Assembly (NCBI GenBank): GCA_002344135.1
Contig: DDTO01000006.1
Coordinates: 89,869-153,868, forward strand
From: Chthonomonas sp. UBA2362
Lineage (GTDB): Bacteria; Armatimonadota; Fimbriimonadia; Fimbriimonadales; Fimbriimonadaceae
Direction of reading: 5' to 3'
DNA: 64,000 bases
Part shown: positions 1 through 8,220 of the stretch, piece after piece
How positions within the stretch are numbered: position 1 is the stretch's first letter
Layout: each line of letters opens with the position of its first letter
Translations under genes and position numbers: made by a program
Notes under the pieces: model-generated
What the model was told of the DNA's origin: nothing
The model's input: the letters and a program-made list of their open reading frames with translations, nothing else
The model's database searches: none

Positions 1-28
1 CCGCCGCACAACCCATCGGCGGGCTACC
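1..28. repeat. REP-like hairpin element, copy 1
   Basis: A 6-bp stem (CCGCCG, 1-6, with CGGCGG, 17-22) encloses the 10-nt loop CACAACCCAT and is followed by GCTACC. The same loop and tail occur at 31864-31900 and 31490-31520 with a different stem sequence, so the hairpin is kept while its stem changes. It lies upstream of the blaI-type gene and may be cut by the window edge. Confidence 0.65.
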
Positions 29-80
29 CGCCATGTGGCGGCAGCCAGCGGGCAAATGCCTGCAAAAACATTCTGGGAAC

Positions 81-122
81 TTGACGACAGTCGTAGTCGT
101 TCGTTAGACTACACCTGTAGTC
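81..122 (+). promoter_or_regulatory. blaI-type promoter with two BlaI/MecI-like operators
   Basis: A -35 TTGACG (81-86) and a -10 TAGACT (105-110) are 18 bp apart. The -10 is overlapped by a 16-bp dyad at 107-122 with arms GACTACA and TGTAGTC, which contains the TACAnnTGTA core known for BlaI/MecI operators. A second, imperfect copy (GACGACA-GT-CGTAGTC, 83-98) lies exactly 24 bp upstream. The dyad ends 2 bp before the ATG at 125. Autorepression by the encoded repressor is the obvious inference. Confidence 0.8.
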
Positions 123-124
123 AC

Positions 125-517
125 ATGAACACGCCCGAACTTACCGACGCCCAGCACGAGATCGTGTCCCTTCTGTGGGCCACGAGTCAGCCGATGACGA
201 TCGCCGAGATTTGGGGACGTCTGCGTGAGGATCGAAAAATCGCCCGCACGACCGTCCAAACCTGGGTTAATCGTCTGGAGCGACGCGGCTGGCTCGTGCG
301 AGAGGAAACGCCACGAGGGCTGGCTTTTCGTGCCATCCGTGCCCCCAACGAGGCGACGGTGTCGATGGCGGCTCGCTTTCTCGAGTCCTTCTTCGGGGGC
401 TCCCCGACCCGACTCGTGTCCGCGTTGGCCGGCCGGGGGCAGCTCGACCGGGAAGAAGTCGAGAGGTTAAGGCGCCTGCTGGACGAACTGGAGGAGAGCA
501 ATGCCGAATCTGCCTAA
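125..517 (+). CDS. BlaI/MecI/CopY-family transcriptional repressor
   Basis: A 130-residue winged-helix protein with the usual BlaI layout: an N-terminal domain (about 5-72) with the recognition helix near 41-55, then a short helical dimerisation tail rich in Glu and Leu. The family represses its own operon, and its partner M56 protease relieves repression by triggering cleavage. I chose the ATG at 125 because it starts right after the operator dyad. An upstream in-frame ATG at 35 would place the promoter inside the gene. Its 3' end overlaps the start of the M56 gene by 17 bp, as expected for a co-transcribed repressor/sensor pair. Confidence 0.9.
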   Translation: MNTPELTDAQHEIVSLLWATSQPMTIAEIWGRLREDRKIARTTVQTWVNRLERRGWLVREETPRGLAFRAIRAPNEATVSMAARFLESFFGGSPTRLVSALAGRGQLDREEVERLRRLLDELEESNAESA

Positions 518-2456
518 CGAAGTGATCGACTTCTTCGCGACCTGGGCCGCGCTGGCGGCCGTCGTGATCACCTCTGCTTGGCTCCTCGCGCGAACGCGCT
601 GGTCGCCGCCGCGCATGAGAATCGGCCTGCTCGCCGTCGCCGCGATCGTCGTCTTGGCACCCCTTTCGAGGTCCCTCTGGCCGGCCCGACCGGTCTTGGC
701 GATAGACGCATCCACCCAGGCTTCCTTGGCGGAAACTCCTTCCCGAGATCTCGCTCCCGTGGTCCCGGGATCAGCCGCTCAGCCGATTACTCCGCGGAAC
801 TCGAACCTCGAGCGGTCCTCGATGCCGGCTGCGGAGGTTCTCCTCGTCTTCTGGTGGATCGGCGCCGCCTTTGCCTGGGCGCGCCTCCTACGGTCCGTCG
901 TGCTCATGAACCGCCTCCGTCGATCTGCAGAGCGCCGCGAGGGCGTTCTGCGGAGCCCGCGTGTCACCTCGCCGGTCGCCGCCGGATTCCCGATTGCCGA
1001 AGTGATCGTACCGGAATATTGGCCGAAGCCCTTTGCGCCCGAGGAAGCCGCCGCTGCGCTACAACATGAAAGAGCCCACGTAAAGGGGGGGCACGTCGCC
1101 ATTCGCGTCCTCGCCGAAATTGTCGCGGGCTGGTTTTGGTGGCTTCCCACGGGGTGGCTTTCGATCCGTTTGCTCGAGGAGGCCCTCGAAGACTTGGCGG
1201 ACCAGCACACCTTCGAAAAGCGTATCGCCCTAGCGCACGCTCTGGTCCGGCTTTCGGAGGCGCGGCTCGAGAACCCTCGACTGTGCACCGGTATAGCCTC
1301 TTCGCCGGCCCACCTAGAGCGCCGAATTCGAAACCTTTTGGAGAACCGTCCGATGAAAACCCATCAAAAACCGCTCGCCGTTCTCGTCGTCACGCTGTTC
1401 GCTCTCGGCGGAGTTATCGCCGGCGTTGGCCTCTTCGGCGAACCCGCCGAGAACGGTGCGTATGGTCTCGTGCCGGGGGCGACCTGGACCTACGAGACGA
1501 CCGCCGAGAACGGCGAGAAGTCGACCATCACAACGGTCGCGTTGCGGGCTATTCCTTTCAGCGGCAGAAGCGTCATAGAACTCACGTCCAAGAGCGACCG
1601 GCACACTTCGTATAGCTACGTCAGTGCCGACTCCAAGGGGTATTGGTCCTATCACAATGCGCGCATGCAGGGTCCGGGCTTCGCCCGGACCGAGACGCCG
1701 GAACCCGTCTGGAAGCTGCCCCTGACCAAGGGGGTGACGTGGACATATCGACAGCCTTTCCGCGGGCAGATCATGGTCGGCGAAGGGGGCGAGCCCAACA
1801 TGGAAGATCTGGCCTTCGATTGCTCGGCCAAGGTGATGGCCACCGATGAGTCCGTCGAAGTGCCCGCAGGGACCTTCCGCGCCGCTCATGTCCGGATCGA
1901 CCGCGTATCCAAGGCGAACGGGACGAACTCGACCGACCTTTGGATCGCGGAAGGAGTCGGGGTCGTTCGCTCGGTCGACCGGTATCCCAGCGGTACCTGG
2001 GAGCGGCGACTCACGAGTTTTACGCCGGGCAAAGGCGTGAAGCTCGTCGTGCCTGCAGGCTACACGCGCGTCGTACAAGAGCCAGTCGTCGATTACTTGC
2101 ACGATGCCTACGCCTGCGGTCCGCTCGAGCGTGGAAGGCGGAAGATCCTCCGCTTGGGTGCGAAGAATCATGTCTTCGACGCGATGGATAAGGGCAGCGT
2201 GAGCGATGCGGCATTCCAGGGCCTGGGCGAGCGCGGCGACGTCAGCGACCGGCTGACCGCCCTCGCAGTCCTGGCAGCCTTGCAGAACGGGGCGAACCCA
2301 GCAGACCTTCTAATAGTGTCGTCTTCGTTTACGGTCGACAGTGACGGCGCTCGGCGGTTCATCGCCGTAATCGAAGACGGGATGAGGCAATCCAAAGTCA
2401 GATACAGCCTCTCCAAAACTGCTGTCACGTCGGTTCAGATCGAGATCGGGCGGTAG
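501..2456 (+). CDS. BlaR1/MecR1-like M56 peptidase with novel C-terminal sensor region
   Basis: The N-terminal half is a BlaR1-type membrane protease. It has hydrophobic segments at about 10-31, 41-60, 110-135 and 200-220, the zinc motif HERAH at 189-193, and acidic residues near 226-231 that could supply the third ligand. A further membrane segment (about 290-313) leads to about 340 extracytoplasmic residues. In BlaR1 that region is a beta-lactam-acylated domain with an SxxK motif. Here I see none, but instead a beta-rich stretch with repeated TWTYE/TWTYR-type segments. The partner repressor is immediately upstream, so the pair is probably a signal-responsive protease/repressor switch for a ligand other than beta-lactams. 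Confidence 0.85.
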   Translation: MPNLPNEVIDFFATWAALAAVVITSAWLLARTRWSPPRMRIGLLAVAAIVVLAPLSRSLWPARPVLAIDASTQASLAETPSRDLAPVVPGSAAQPITPRNSNLERSSMPAAEVLLVFWWIGAAFAWARLLRSVVLMNRLRRSAERREGVLRSPRVTSPVAAGFPIAEVIVPEYWPKPFAPEEAAAALQHERAHVKGGHVAIRVLAEIVAGWFWWLPTGWLSIRLLEEALEDLADQHTFEKRIALAHALVRLSEARLENPRLCTGIASSPAHLERRIRNLLENRPMKTHQKPLAVLVVTLFALGGVIAGVGLFGEPAENGAYGLVPGATWTYETTAENGEKSTITTVALRAIPFSGRSVIELTSKSDRHTSYSYVSADSKGYWSYHNARMQGPGFARTETPEPVWKLPLTKGVTWTYRQPFRGQIMVGEGGEPNMEDLAFDCSAKVMATDESVEVPAGTFRAAHVRIDRVSKANGTNSTDLWIAEGVGVVRSVDRYPSGTWERRLTSFTPGKGVKLVVPAGYTRVVQEPVVDYLHDAYACGPLERGRRKILRLGAKNHVFDAMDKGSVSDAAFQGLGERGDVSDRLTALAVLAALQNGANPADLLIVSSSFTVDSDGARRFIAVIEDGMRQSKVRYSLSKTAVTSVQIEIGR

Positions 2457-2465
2457 GACCCCCGG

Positions 2466-4880
2466 GTGGCCTTGTCGGGTCCGTCCCGACGAGAAGGGTG
2501 GCAAACCTTCCAAAATGGGGACCGCCCCATGCCCGCGACCAACCGCCTCGAAGCGATCCGAACGCTCCGCTTTGCGAATCTCGACGCGGCGTTCGCGACG
2601 GCTTTCGCGACGCTCGTCTCGGGCACCTTCTTGGTCGGGTTCATCCGGTACTTGGGGGGTTCCGACGTCTGGATCGGCGTACTGACGGCCGTCCCGAGCC
2701 TGCTCGGCTTGCTTCAGATTCCGGGCGCGATTTGGGGGCGGGGCTTCCCGTTTTACAAGCGTTTCGTCGCTCCTGGAGGTCTAGCCTGGCGGGCATTCTA
2801 TGTGCCGCTCATCGTTCTGCCGTTTCTGCCGATCCCGGACGGGGCCAAGCTTTGGATTCTGTTCGCCTGCGTCACGATCGCGTCGGCGGCGGTTCAGATC
2901 GTGAACCCGATCTACAACGACTGGCTCGCCGAACTCGTGCCCTCGAACTCGAGGGGATGGTTCTTCAGCCGTCGGATGATGATCGCCACCGTCGTGGGAG
3001 CGGTCGGCGGCTTCTTGGGCGGTCTGGCCCTCGACGCGTTTCGCCGATCGAACGACGAGGCCGTGGGCTTCGCCGTCATCTTCGGCTTCGGAGTCCTCAG
3101 TGCGGTCGTGAGCATGGCGATGTTCTTCCGAATGGCCGATACCGGTCGGGCGAACCCCATCCGCACGACCCTGCGAAAGAGCCTCTTCGCCTTTCGCGAC
3201 CCGATCCGCGACCCGGCATTCCGGCCGGTCTTGATCTTCTTCTTCGTGTTCATTCTCGGGCAAGCGTTCGCGGGGAACCTCTTTTCGGCGTTCGCCCTGG
3301 AAACCCTTCAGATGCCCTTCGCAGTGATCCAGGCAACGGGCATCTCGGTGGCGGTCGCCAGCGTGCTGACTGCTCGGATGTGGGGCTACTTCGCGGACAA
3401 GTATGGGAACAAGCCCTTAGTGGCGATCCTCGGGTTCGGGCTCTTCCTGACTCCGGGGATGTGGCTGTTCTGCCAACCCGGAGCGCCGATCGCGAACGCA
3501 GTGATCTTGATCTGCGGGCACCTCTTCAGCGGCGCGGTTTGGGCCGGGATCTCGGTCTGTCAGTTCAACTTGCTCTTGGCCACGGCAAAGGTCGAGGACC
3601 GGGCGAACTACATCGGCGTGGGCATGGCCCTTCAGGCAGTGACGGGTGCGCTCTCGCCGATGCTGGGCGCACTCCTTATGGGTGTGCTCAGGCATTCCTT
3701 CACGCCGGATGTGGCCTACAAGATCGTCTTCGGCGTCACGATGGGCCTGCGGCTAGTGGCGATCGGGTTCCTGGTGCCAGTGGTCGAGCAAGGCTCGACC
3801 TCGATCCGGGCGACCCTCAAGCACCTTTCGAAAGTTTCGCCTCGAGGATACAAGGCTCTGAAACAGCTGTCGCAGAGTGCGGACGTCGCGACGAGGGCGA
3901 GCGCCATTGCGTCCGTGGGGCAGCAGAACTTCGGAATCGCCGTTGATGAGATCCTCAAGTCGCTCCACGACCCCAGCCCGCGCATTCGACGACAGGCGGC
4001 GTCCGCGCTGGCTAAAATGGACGATCCGCGCGCGACCGAGGCGCTCATCCACCAGATCACCGACCATCCGGCGCTCGTCGAGGAGGAGACGATCGAAGCG
4101 CTGGGCGATCTCGGCAGCCCCGAGGCGATACCGCACCTCGAGCGATACCTCGACAGCATGCGCTCCCAGCTTCGGCGAGCCGCTGCGCATGCCCTTGCCA
4201 AGATCGGCGACCCCCGCGCGATCGAGCCGCTCGTCCGGGCGAGCCAAAAGCCTAACGACCCCGACTTGCGCTATGCCTGCCTGCAGGCGCTACGCACTTT
4301 AGAGGCTTGCGAGGCGGAGCCCGTCATTACCGACGCCCTGTTCGACCCCCACCCGAGCGTACGGATCGCTGCCGCCGAAGCCATCGCGGAGTTGGACTTG
4401 CGCGGTGCTGGGCCGGTCTTGCGGGAGTCGCTGACATGGTACGACGACGAAGCGGCGAGCGAGGTCGCCTATGCTCTGGGAGCGGTCGGTGAAGTGGACG
4501 ATCTGCCGCTGATTCTCGAGACCGCCCAGAAATGCGTCTCGATCATTACGCGCCGGCGCTGCCTACTCGGCGCAGCGCGAATGCTGGGCGTCGAGACCGA
4601 TGTGTATCGGCTCTTCCTCCAGGAGGGGATGTCGCGGGACGCGGGGCTACTCGACCTGCTGAAGGCCCACATTCGAAGTCATCGAGCACTGCGGAATGCG
4701 CTCGATCGCTACTCTTCGGGCGACGAGGCGACGGCACTCCATCTCTTGGCGGAGTGGCGTCGGCGCCCCGAACTGGTGACGATGGCTCAGCATCCCGTCG
4801 AGGAGTCTTTCCTTGTTGCGGTGTGCGCGGCGGTGCTCCAGCCGTCACCGCGAGCGTCTAAGGGTGCCGGCGAAAGGTAA
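2466..4880 (+). CDS. MFS transporter fused to C-terminal HEAT repeats
   Basis: Residues 20-450 form a polytopic membrane domain of about 12 segments resembling the major facilitator superfamily. Residues 460-800 are soluble and carry about six HEAT-like helical repeats of the type 'VRxxAAxALAxxGDPRAxxxL'. HEAT repeats usually bind proteins, so the tail may dock a partner at the inner membrane. The substrate is unknown. The GTG start at 2466 lies 6 nt after TAGGAC (2454-2459), but the ATG at 2529 is also credible and gives a more usual MFS N terminus. It begins 9 bp after the M56 gene, so it may share that operon. Confidence 0.8.
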   Translation: MALSGPSRREGWQTFQNGDRPMPATNRLEAIRTLRFANLDAAFATAFATLVSGTFLVGFIRYLGGSDVWIGVLTAVPSLLGLLQIPGAIWGRGFPFYKRFVAPGGLAWRAFYVPLIVLPFLPIPDGAKLWILFACVTIASAAVQIVNPIYNDWLAELVPSNSRGWFFSRRMMIATVVGAVGGFLGGLALDAFRRSNDEAVGFAVIFGFGVLSAVVSMAMFFRMADTGRANPIRTTLRKSLFAFRDPIRDPAFRPVLIFFFVFILGQAFAGNLFSAFALETLQMPFAVIQATGISVAVASVLTARMWGYFADKYGNKPLVAILGFGLFLTPGMWLFCQPGAPIANAVILICGHLFSGAVWAGISVCQFNLLLATAKVEDRANYIGVGMALQAVTGALSPMLGALLMGVLRHSFTPDVAYKIVFGVTMGLRLVAIGFLVPVVEQGSTSIRATLKHLSKVSPRGYKALKQLSQSADVATRASAIASVGQQNFGIAVDEILKSLHDPSPRIRRQAASALAKMDDPRATEALIHQITDHPALVEEETIEALGDLGSPEAIPHLERYLDSMRSQLRRAAAHALAKIGDPRAIEPLVRASQKPNDPDLRYACLQALRTLEACEAEPVITDALFDPHPSVRIAAAEAIAELDLRGAGPVLRESLTWYDDEAASEVAYALGAVGEVDDLPLILETAQKCVSIITRRRCLLGAARMLGVETDVYRLFLQEGMSRDAGLLDLLKAHIRSHRALRNALDRYSSGDEATALHLLAEWRRRPELVTMAQHPVEESFLVAVCAAVLQPSPRASKGAGER

Positions 4881-4883
4881 CGT
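4878..4883 (+). promoter_or_regulatory. -10-like box for leaderless selA
   Basis: TAACGT ends 6 nt before the GTG start at 4890. The TAA in it is also the stop codon of the upstream gene. Confidence 0.5.
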
Positions 4884-4889
4884 ATCGCG

Positions 4890-6236
4890 GTGTCGAACAA
4901 GGGCCGTATGCCGAGTGTCGATAGGGTGATGCGTTCCCCCGAACTGGACGGATTCGGCGCGGGCGTGCGCTCGATAGCGGCCCGGGCGGCGGTGACCGAA
5001 CTGCGGCAGCAGGGAGGCGATCCGAACACCGCGGCGCCGCTGGCCCGCGAGCATGCAGAGCGTTTGGCCGGGCCGGGCCCGGCCGCGGCGATCAACTTGT
5101 CGGGGGTCATTCTGCACACAGGCTTGGGCCGGGCTCGACTCGCAGCCAGCGCAGCGGCGGCGGTTGCCCTCGTCGCTCGGGGCCACAGCACGGTCGAATT
5201 CGACATGGAATCTGGTCGCCGAGGCGATCGCCAAGACCACGTGAGAGCGCTGCTGCAAGCGCTCACCGGAGCGGAAGACGCCCTGGTCGTCAACAACTGC
5301 GCGGCGGCGGTGCTGTTGACGCTCGCGGCGCTTTGCGCCGGGCAGGGGGTGGTCCTGTCTCGCGGCCAGATGGTGGAGATCGGCGGATCGTTCCGAATGC
5401 CGGAGATCGTGCGGCAAAGCGGCTGTCGCCTGATGGAAGTGGGCTGCACGAACAAGACACGGCTCTCTGACTACGCAGACGTGCTGTCCGAAGAAACCGC
5501 AGCGATCCTTCGATGCCACCCGTCGAACTTCCAGATCGTGGGGTTCACGTCCGAAGCGACAGTGGCAGAGCTCGCCTCATTGGCCAGACGAGCAGGCATC
5601 TGGCTGATCGACGATGCGGGAAGCGGATGCCTCGTCGATACTCGTCGCTATGGGCTTTCCCGTGAGCCCACTGTCCGCGACGCAGTAGAGAATGGAGCCG
5701 ACGTCGTCCTCTTCAGCGGCGACAAGCTGCTCGGCGGTCCACAGGCCGGCCTCATCGTGGGCAGGACCTCGGCGATCGAGCGATTGCGTGAACATCCGCT
5801 GGCGCGAGCGGTGCGAATCGACAAACTCGATTTGGCTGGGCTTCGCGCCACCCTGCAGCTTTACGTCGACGGGAGGGAGGACGAGATTCCCGTTTGGGCG
5901 GCCATCGGAAGAGACGCAAGGAGTGTGCGCCGGCAAGCGCTGCTCCTGAAGAAATCGTGCCCGCTGCCCTGTTCGGTCGTGGCGAGCGTGACGGAGGTCG
6001 GTGGCGGGTCGTTGCCTGGAGCTCGCATTCCCACTTGGGCGCTCTCGATTCAGGCGGAGCAACCCGAAGCCGTTTTGGCGGCGCTTCGCAAGGGCAAGCC
6101 GGCGATCGTGGGACGGATCGAGGACGGCAGTGTCCTCCTCGATCCGAGAACCTTGGCTACTGAGGAGTCTGCCCTTGTTCAGAGTTCTCTTCGGGGGCTT
6201 TCGGGGGAGGCGGGCGTTTTTCCTCCAACTGCTTGA
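4890..6236 (+). CDS. selA: L-seryl-tRNA(Sec) selenium transferase SelA
   Basis: A 448-residue fold-type I PLP enzyme, close to the usual SelA length. It shows an INLSGVILHTGLGR-type segment near residue 70, the acceptor-loop GCTNKT motif, an IDDAGSG motif, and FSGDKLLGGPQAG with the probable PLP lysine at K279. SelA converts Ser-tRNA(Sec) to selenocysteinyl-tRNA(Sec). No selB, selD, tRNA(Sec) or in-frame-TGA gene is visible in the window. The GTG start is supported by TAACGT 6 nt upstream. The 3' 80 bp overlap an oppositely oriented lipoprotein gene. Confidence 0.93.
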   Translation: MSNKGRMPSVDRVMRSPELDGFGAGVRSIAARAAVTELRQQGGDPNTAAPLAREHAERLAGPGPAAAINLSGVILHTGLGRARLAASAAAAVALVARGHSTVEFDMESGRRGDRQDHVRALLQALTGAEDALVVNNCAAAVLLTLAALCAGQGVVLSRGQMVEIGGSFRMPEIVRQSGCRLMEVGCTNKTRLSDYADVLSEETAAILRCHPSNFQIVGFTSEATVAELASLARRAGIWLIDDAGSGCLVDTRRYGLSREPTVRDAVENGADVVLFSGDKLLGGPQAGLIVGRTSAIERLREHPLARAVRIDKLDLAGLRATLQLYVDGREDEIPVWAAIGRDARSVRRQALLLKKSCPLPCSVVASVTEVGGGSLPGARIPTWALSIQAEQPEAVLAALRKGKPAIVGRIEDGSVLLDPRTLATEESALVQSSLRGLSGEAGVFPPTA

Positions 6237-6393
6237 CGCGGTCTTGGGCCTTCTTGATATCTTCGTCGCTATAGCCCTTTTGCACGGGGTCTTCGCCGCA
6301 CCCGCATCCGCATCCGCACCCACAGCCACCGAGGCTGCCCGATGCCCCGAGGATCAGCAGCCCCCACAAAACGAACTTCGACCAGCGCCCCAT
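6157..6393 (-). CDS. small Cys-rich lipoprotein
   Basis: A 78-residue protein with a hydrophobic signal segment and lipobox LGGC (residues 21-24, lipidated Cys24), followed at once by alternating Gly-Cys giving five cysteines (24, 26, 28, 30, 32). The rest is a charged helical segment and a Pro/Glu-rich end. The Cys run could bind metal or cross-link, but no function is established. The gene overlaps the 3' end of selA by 80 bp on the opposite strand. The clean lipobox argues that it is real. Confidence 0.65.
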   Translation of the reverse strand: MGRWSKFVLWGLLILGASGSLGGCGCGCGCGCGEDPVQKGYSDEDIKKAQDRVKQLEEKRPPPPKAPEENSEQGQTPQ

Positions 6394-6402
6394 CGATCGC
6401 GA

Positions 6403-7092
6403 TCAGTCCTTGTAGGGGTAGTGCATGTTGACCGTGGCATCCCCCCAAGTTCGCTGAAACTTCATGGATTTGGCATGGCTGTCCAGGAACAAGTAGTTCG
6501 CGTTGGCGCCCGTGTAGCGCTCGGGCGAAATCTGGACGATGACCGACGGCCAGTGGAGAGTCCCTGGCAATTGCAGTTCATTGGCGAGCACGGGACTCGT
6601 GAACGCCCACCACGAGTAGTGGTCCAAAGGGTCGGCGTTCGGATCGGTGGGAGGTATGTCCGTCCGGTCCGTCATGTAGATCGCGTCCGACGTCCGACCG
6701 ACCGAACTGAGGTTCAGGGGATACTCGAGGTAAGCGTTGACGGCGAAACTTGTTCTCCCTTTGCGCGGAAGCCTATCGGCGGAACAGTACCAAATCTCGT
6801 TGTTCTTGATGTAGGGCATCAAGATCGTCTTGACGTCCGAGACCTCGGCAGGATTGACGCCGAACCCACCCCAAGCGGAGTCGCGAGTCCCCGGCAGGGT
6901 GTCGTCGTTGTCGCTTAGGTACATCTGGAGGGCAAAGCCGATTTGCTTGAGGTTGCTGATCGAAACGATCTTCTTCGCGGCACCCTTGGCCTGCGCGAAG
7001 ACGGGGAAGAGAATCGCGGCCAGAATCGAGATGATCGTGATGACCACGAGGAGCTCGATCAGCGTGAAGGCGCGATGGGAGCGCTGGTTCAT
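6403..7092 (-). CDS. type IV-like pseudopilin, prepilin N-terminal cleavage protein (DUF1559-like)
   Basis: A 229-residue protein beginning with a short basic leader, then the prepilin peptidase motif (A-FTLIELLVV) and a 20-residue hydrophobic helix. After it comes the AKGAAKK-type linker and a 'NLKQIGFALQMYLSDNDDTLPG' region typical of the secreted pseudopilin-like proteins abundant in Planctomycetes and Armatimonadota. I chose the ATG at 7092 because TATCAT lies 7 nt upstream and the leader is then of normal length. A signal peptidase of the prepilin type would process it. A GspF-type membrane protein at 52.9-54.2 kb could belong to the same export machinery. Confidence 0.88.
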   Translation of the reverse strand: MNQRSHRAFTLIELLVVITIISILAAILFPVFAQAKGAAKKIVSISNLKQIGFALQMYLSDNDDTLPGTRDSAWGGFGVNPAEVSDVKTILMPYIKNNEIWYCSADRLPRKGRTSFAVNAYLEYPLNLSSVGRTSDAIYMTDRTDIPPTDPNADPLDHYSWWAFTSPVLANELQLPGTLHWPSVIVQISPERYTGANANYLFLDSHAKSMKFQRTWGDATVNMHYPYKD

Positions 7093-7099
7093 GTACACC

Positions 7100-7105
7100 A
7101 TGATA
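7100..7105 (-). promoter_or_regulatory. -10-like box for leaderless pseudopilin gene
   Basis: On the minus strand TATCAT ends 7 nt before the ATG at 7092. Confidence 0.5.
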
Positions 7106-7198
7106 CGTGAATCCGACGAGTCTTGCGACTCGCATTGGGCAAATGCAGGCAAGATTGCACGAAAGGCTCGGTATCGCCGGCCATCGGTCGATCGGTGC

Positions 7199-7204
7199 TA
7201 GTCT
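7199..7204 (+). promoter_or_regulatory. -10-like box for leaderless lipoprotein gene
   Basis: TAGTCT ends 6 nt before the ATG at 7211, with no ribosome binding site between them. Confidence 0.55.
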
Positions 7205-7210
7205 TTGCCC

Positions 7211-8125
7211 ATGCGAATTCTCGTGTGGTTCGTCATTCTGACCGTCGCTATCGCCGGGTGCGCCCGTTCGACCGCGGTTTCCACGATCAAGCCGGACGGC
7301 ACTTGGAAGCGGAGCCTGACCTTCTCGCTCAACGACCCGCAGGCTGGAAGTGAGAACGCGATGAAGATCGAGGACGTGTTCGTCCTGCCTGCGGGACCCG
7401 GATGGAAGGTCGAACGGACGACCAAGGATGGGGAAACGACCGTCACCGCCGCGCGGGAACTCAAACTCGGGGAGACGATCGCCGGCGACGTGACCGTGCT
7501 TCAGGCCGGAAAGGCCACCCTTGTCAACGAGGTCGTCGTCCGCGAAACGGAAGAGGAGTTTCAATACCGCGAAACCTATCGCTGGAAGGGTGAACGACCC
7601 AAAGAACTCGACCAGCCTCTCTCGGAATTGACCTCTTTGCTGGACAAATCTCTGCCGGCGACGGCGACGACCGAAGACAAGGTCTTTCTCGCCGACGGCC
7701 TGAGGAAGCTGCTTTGGCGTTCCCTCTTTGGGCCGGGTGATCCCCTCGCCCTGCGAATGCTCACCCAGCCCGATCTGGCGGAACGTCTGCTTCGCCAGCG
7801 GGTGGGCAAGGGGGCGATAGAACTTCTGCGCGAGCGAATCGGCGACAAGATGACTTCCGAGGAGCGACGGAAGGCCGTGATCATGCTCTTGGACTCGGAG
7901 AATGCCAAGGCGATCTTCGATCCTAAAGCGAAAGCGGAAGAGAGCCAGAAGTCGGAGAAGTCGAATGCATTCGTTACCATCTCGGTGGCGGTAGGGATGC
8001 CATTCGAAGTCCGATCGACAAACGGAGAATTGGATCCGCTTCGCAACGAGGCCTTCTGGGCGATGCTGCCAGAAGCGGCGGCACTCGAAGAGATCGTCCT
8101 CATTGCCTCTTGCGCGAAGAAGTAG
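7211..8125 (+). CDS. hypothetical lipoprotein
   Basis: A 304-residue protein with a signal segment and lipobox IAGC (lipidated Cys17), so it is probably membrane-anchored outside the cytoplasm. The first 110 mature residues are beta-rich, and the rest is mainly helical and charged. I recognise no family. The start at 7211 is preferred to the in-frame TTG at 7205 because a -10-like TAGTCT ends 6 nt before it. It is divergent from the pseudopilin gene, with about 120 bp between the two starts. Confidence 0.75.
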   Translation: MRILVWFVILTVAIAGCARSTAVSTIKPDGTWKRSLTFSLNDPQAGSENAMKIEDVFVLPAGPGWKVERTTKDGETTVTAARELKLGETIAGDVTVLQAGKATLVNEVVVRETEEEFQYRETYRWKGERPKELDQPLSELTSLLDKSLPATATTEDKVFLADGLRKLLWRSLFGPGDPLALRMLTQPDLAERLLRQRVGKGAIELLRERIGDKMTSEERRKAVIMLLDSENAKAIFDPKAKAEESQKSEKSNAFVTISVAVGMPFEVRSTNGELDPLRNEAFWAMLPEAAALEEIVLIASCAKK

Positions 8126-8167
8126 CGCCGAGTGAAAGATTGGCTGGCGGAAGCGCGGGAATTCCTA

Positions 8168-8173
8168 TATACT
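8168..8173 (+). promoter_or_regulatory. possible -10 of the lysyl-oxidase-like gene
   Basis: TATACT about 47 nt before the TTG start. No convincing -35 is seen. This gene differs from the leaderless ones in having a strong AGGAGG-type site at about 8210-8216. Confidence 0.35.
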
Positions 8174-8220
8174 GAGAAGGATCGCTTGGTGCTCACTGGC
8201 CCAGCTTCGAGGAGGAGTCT

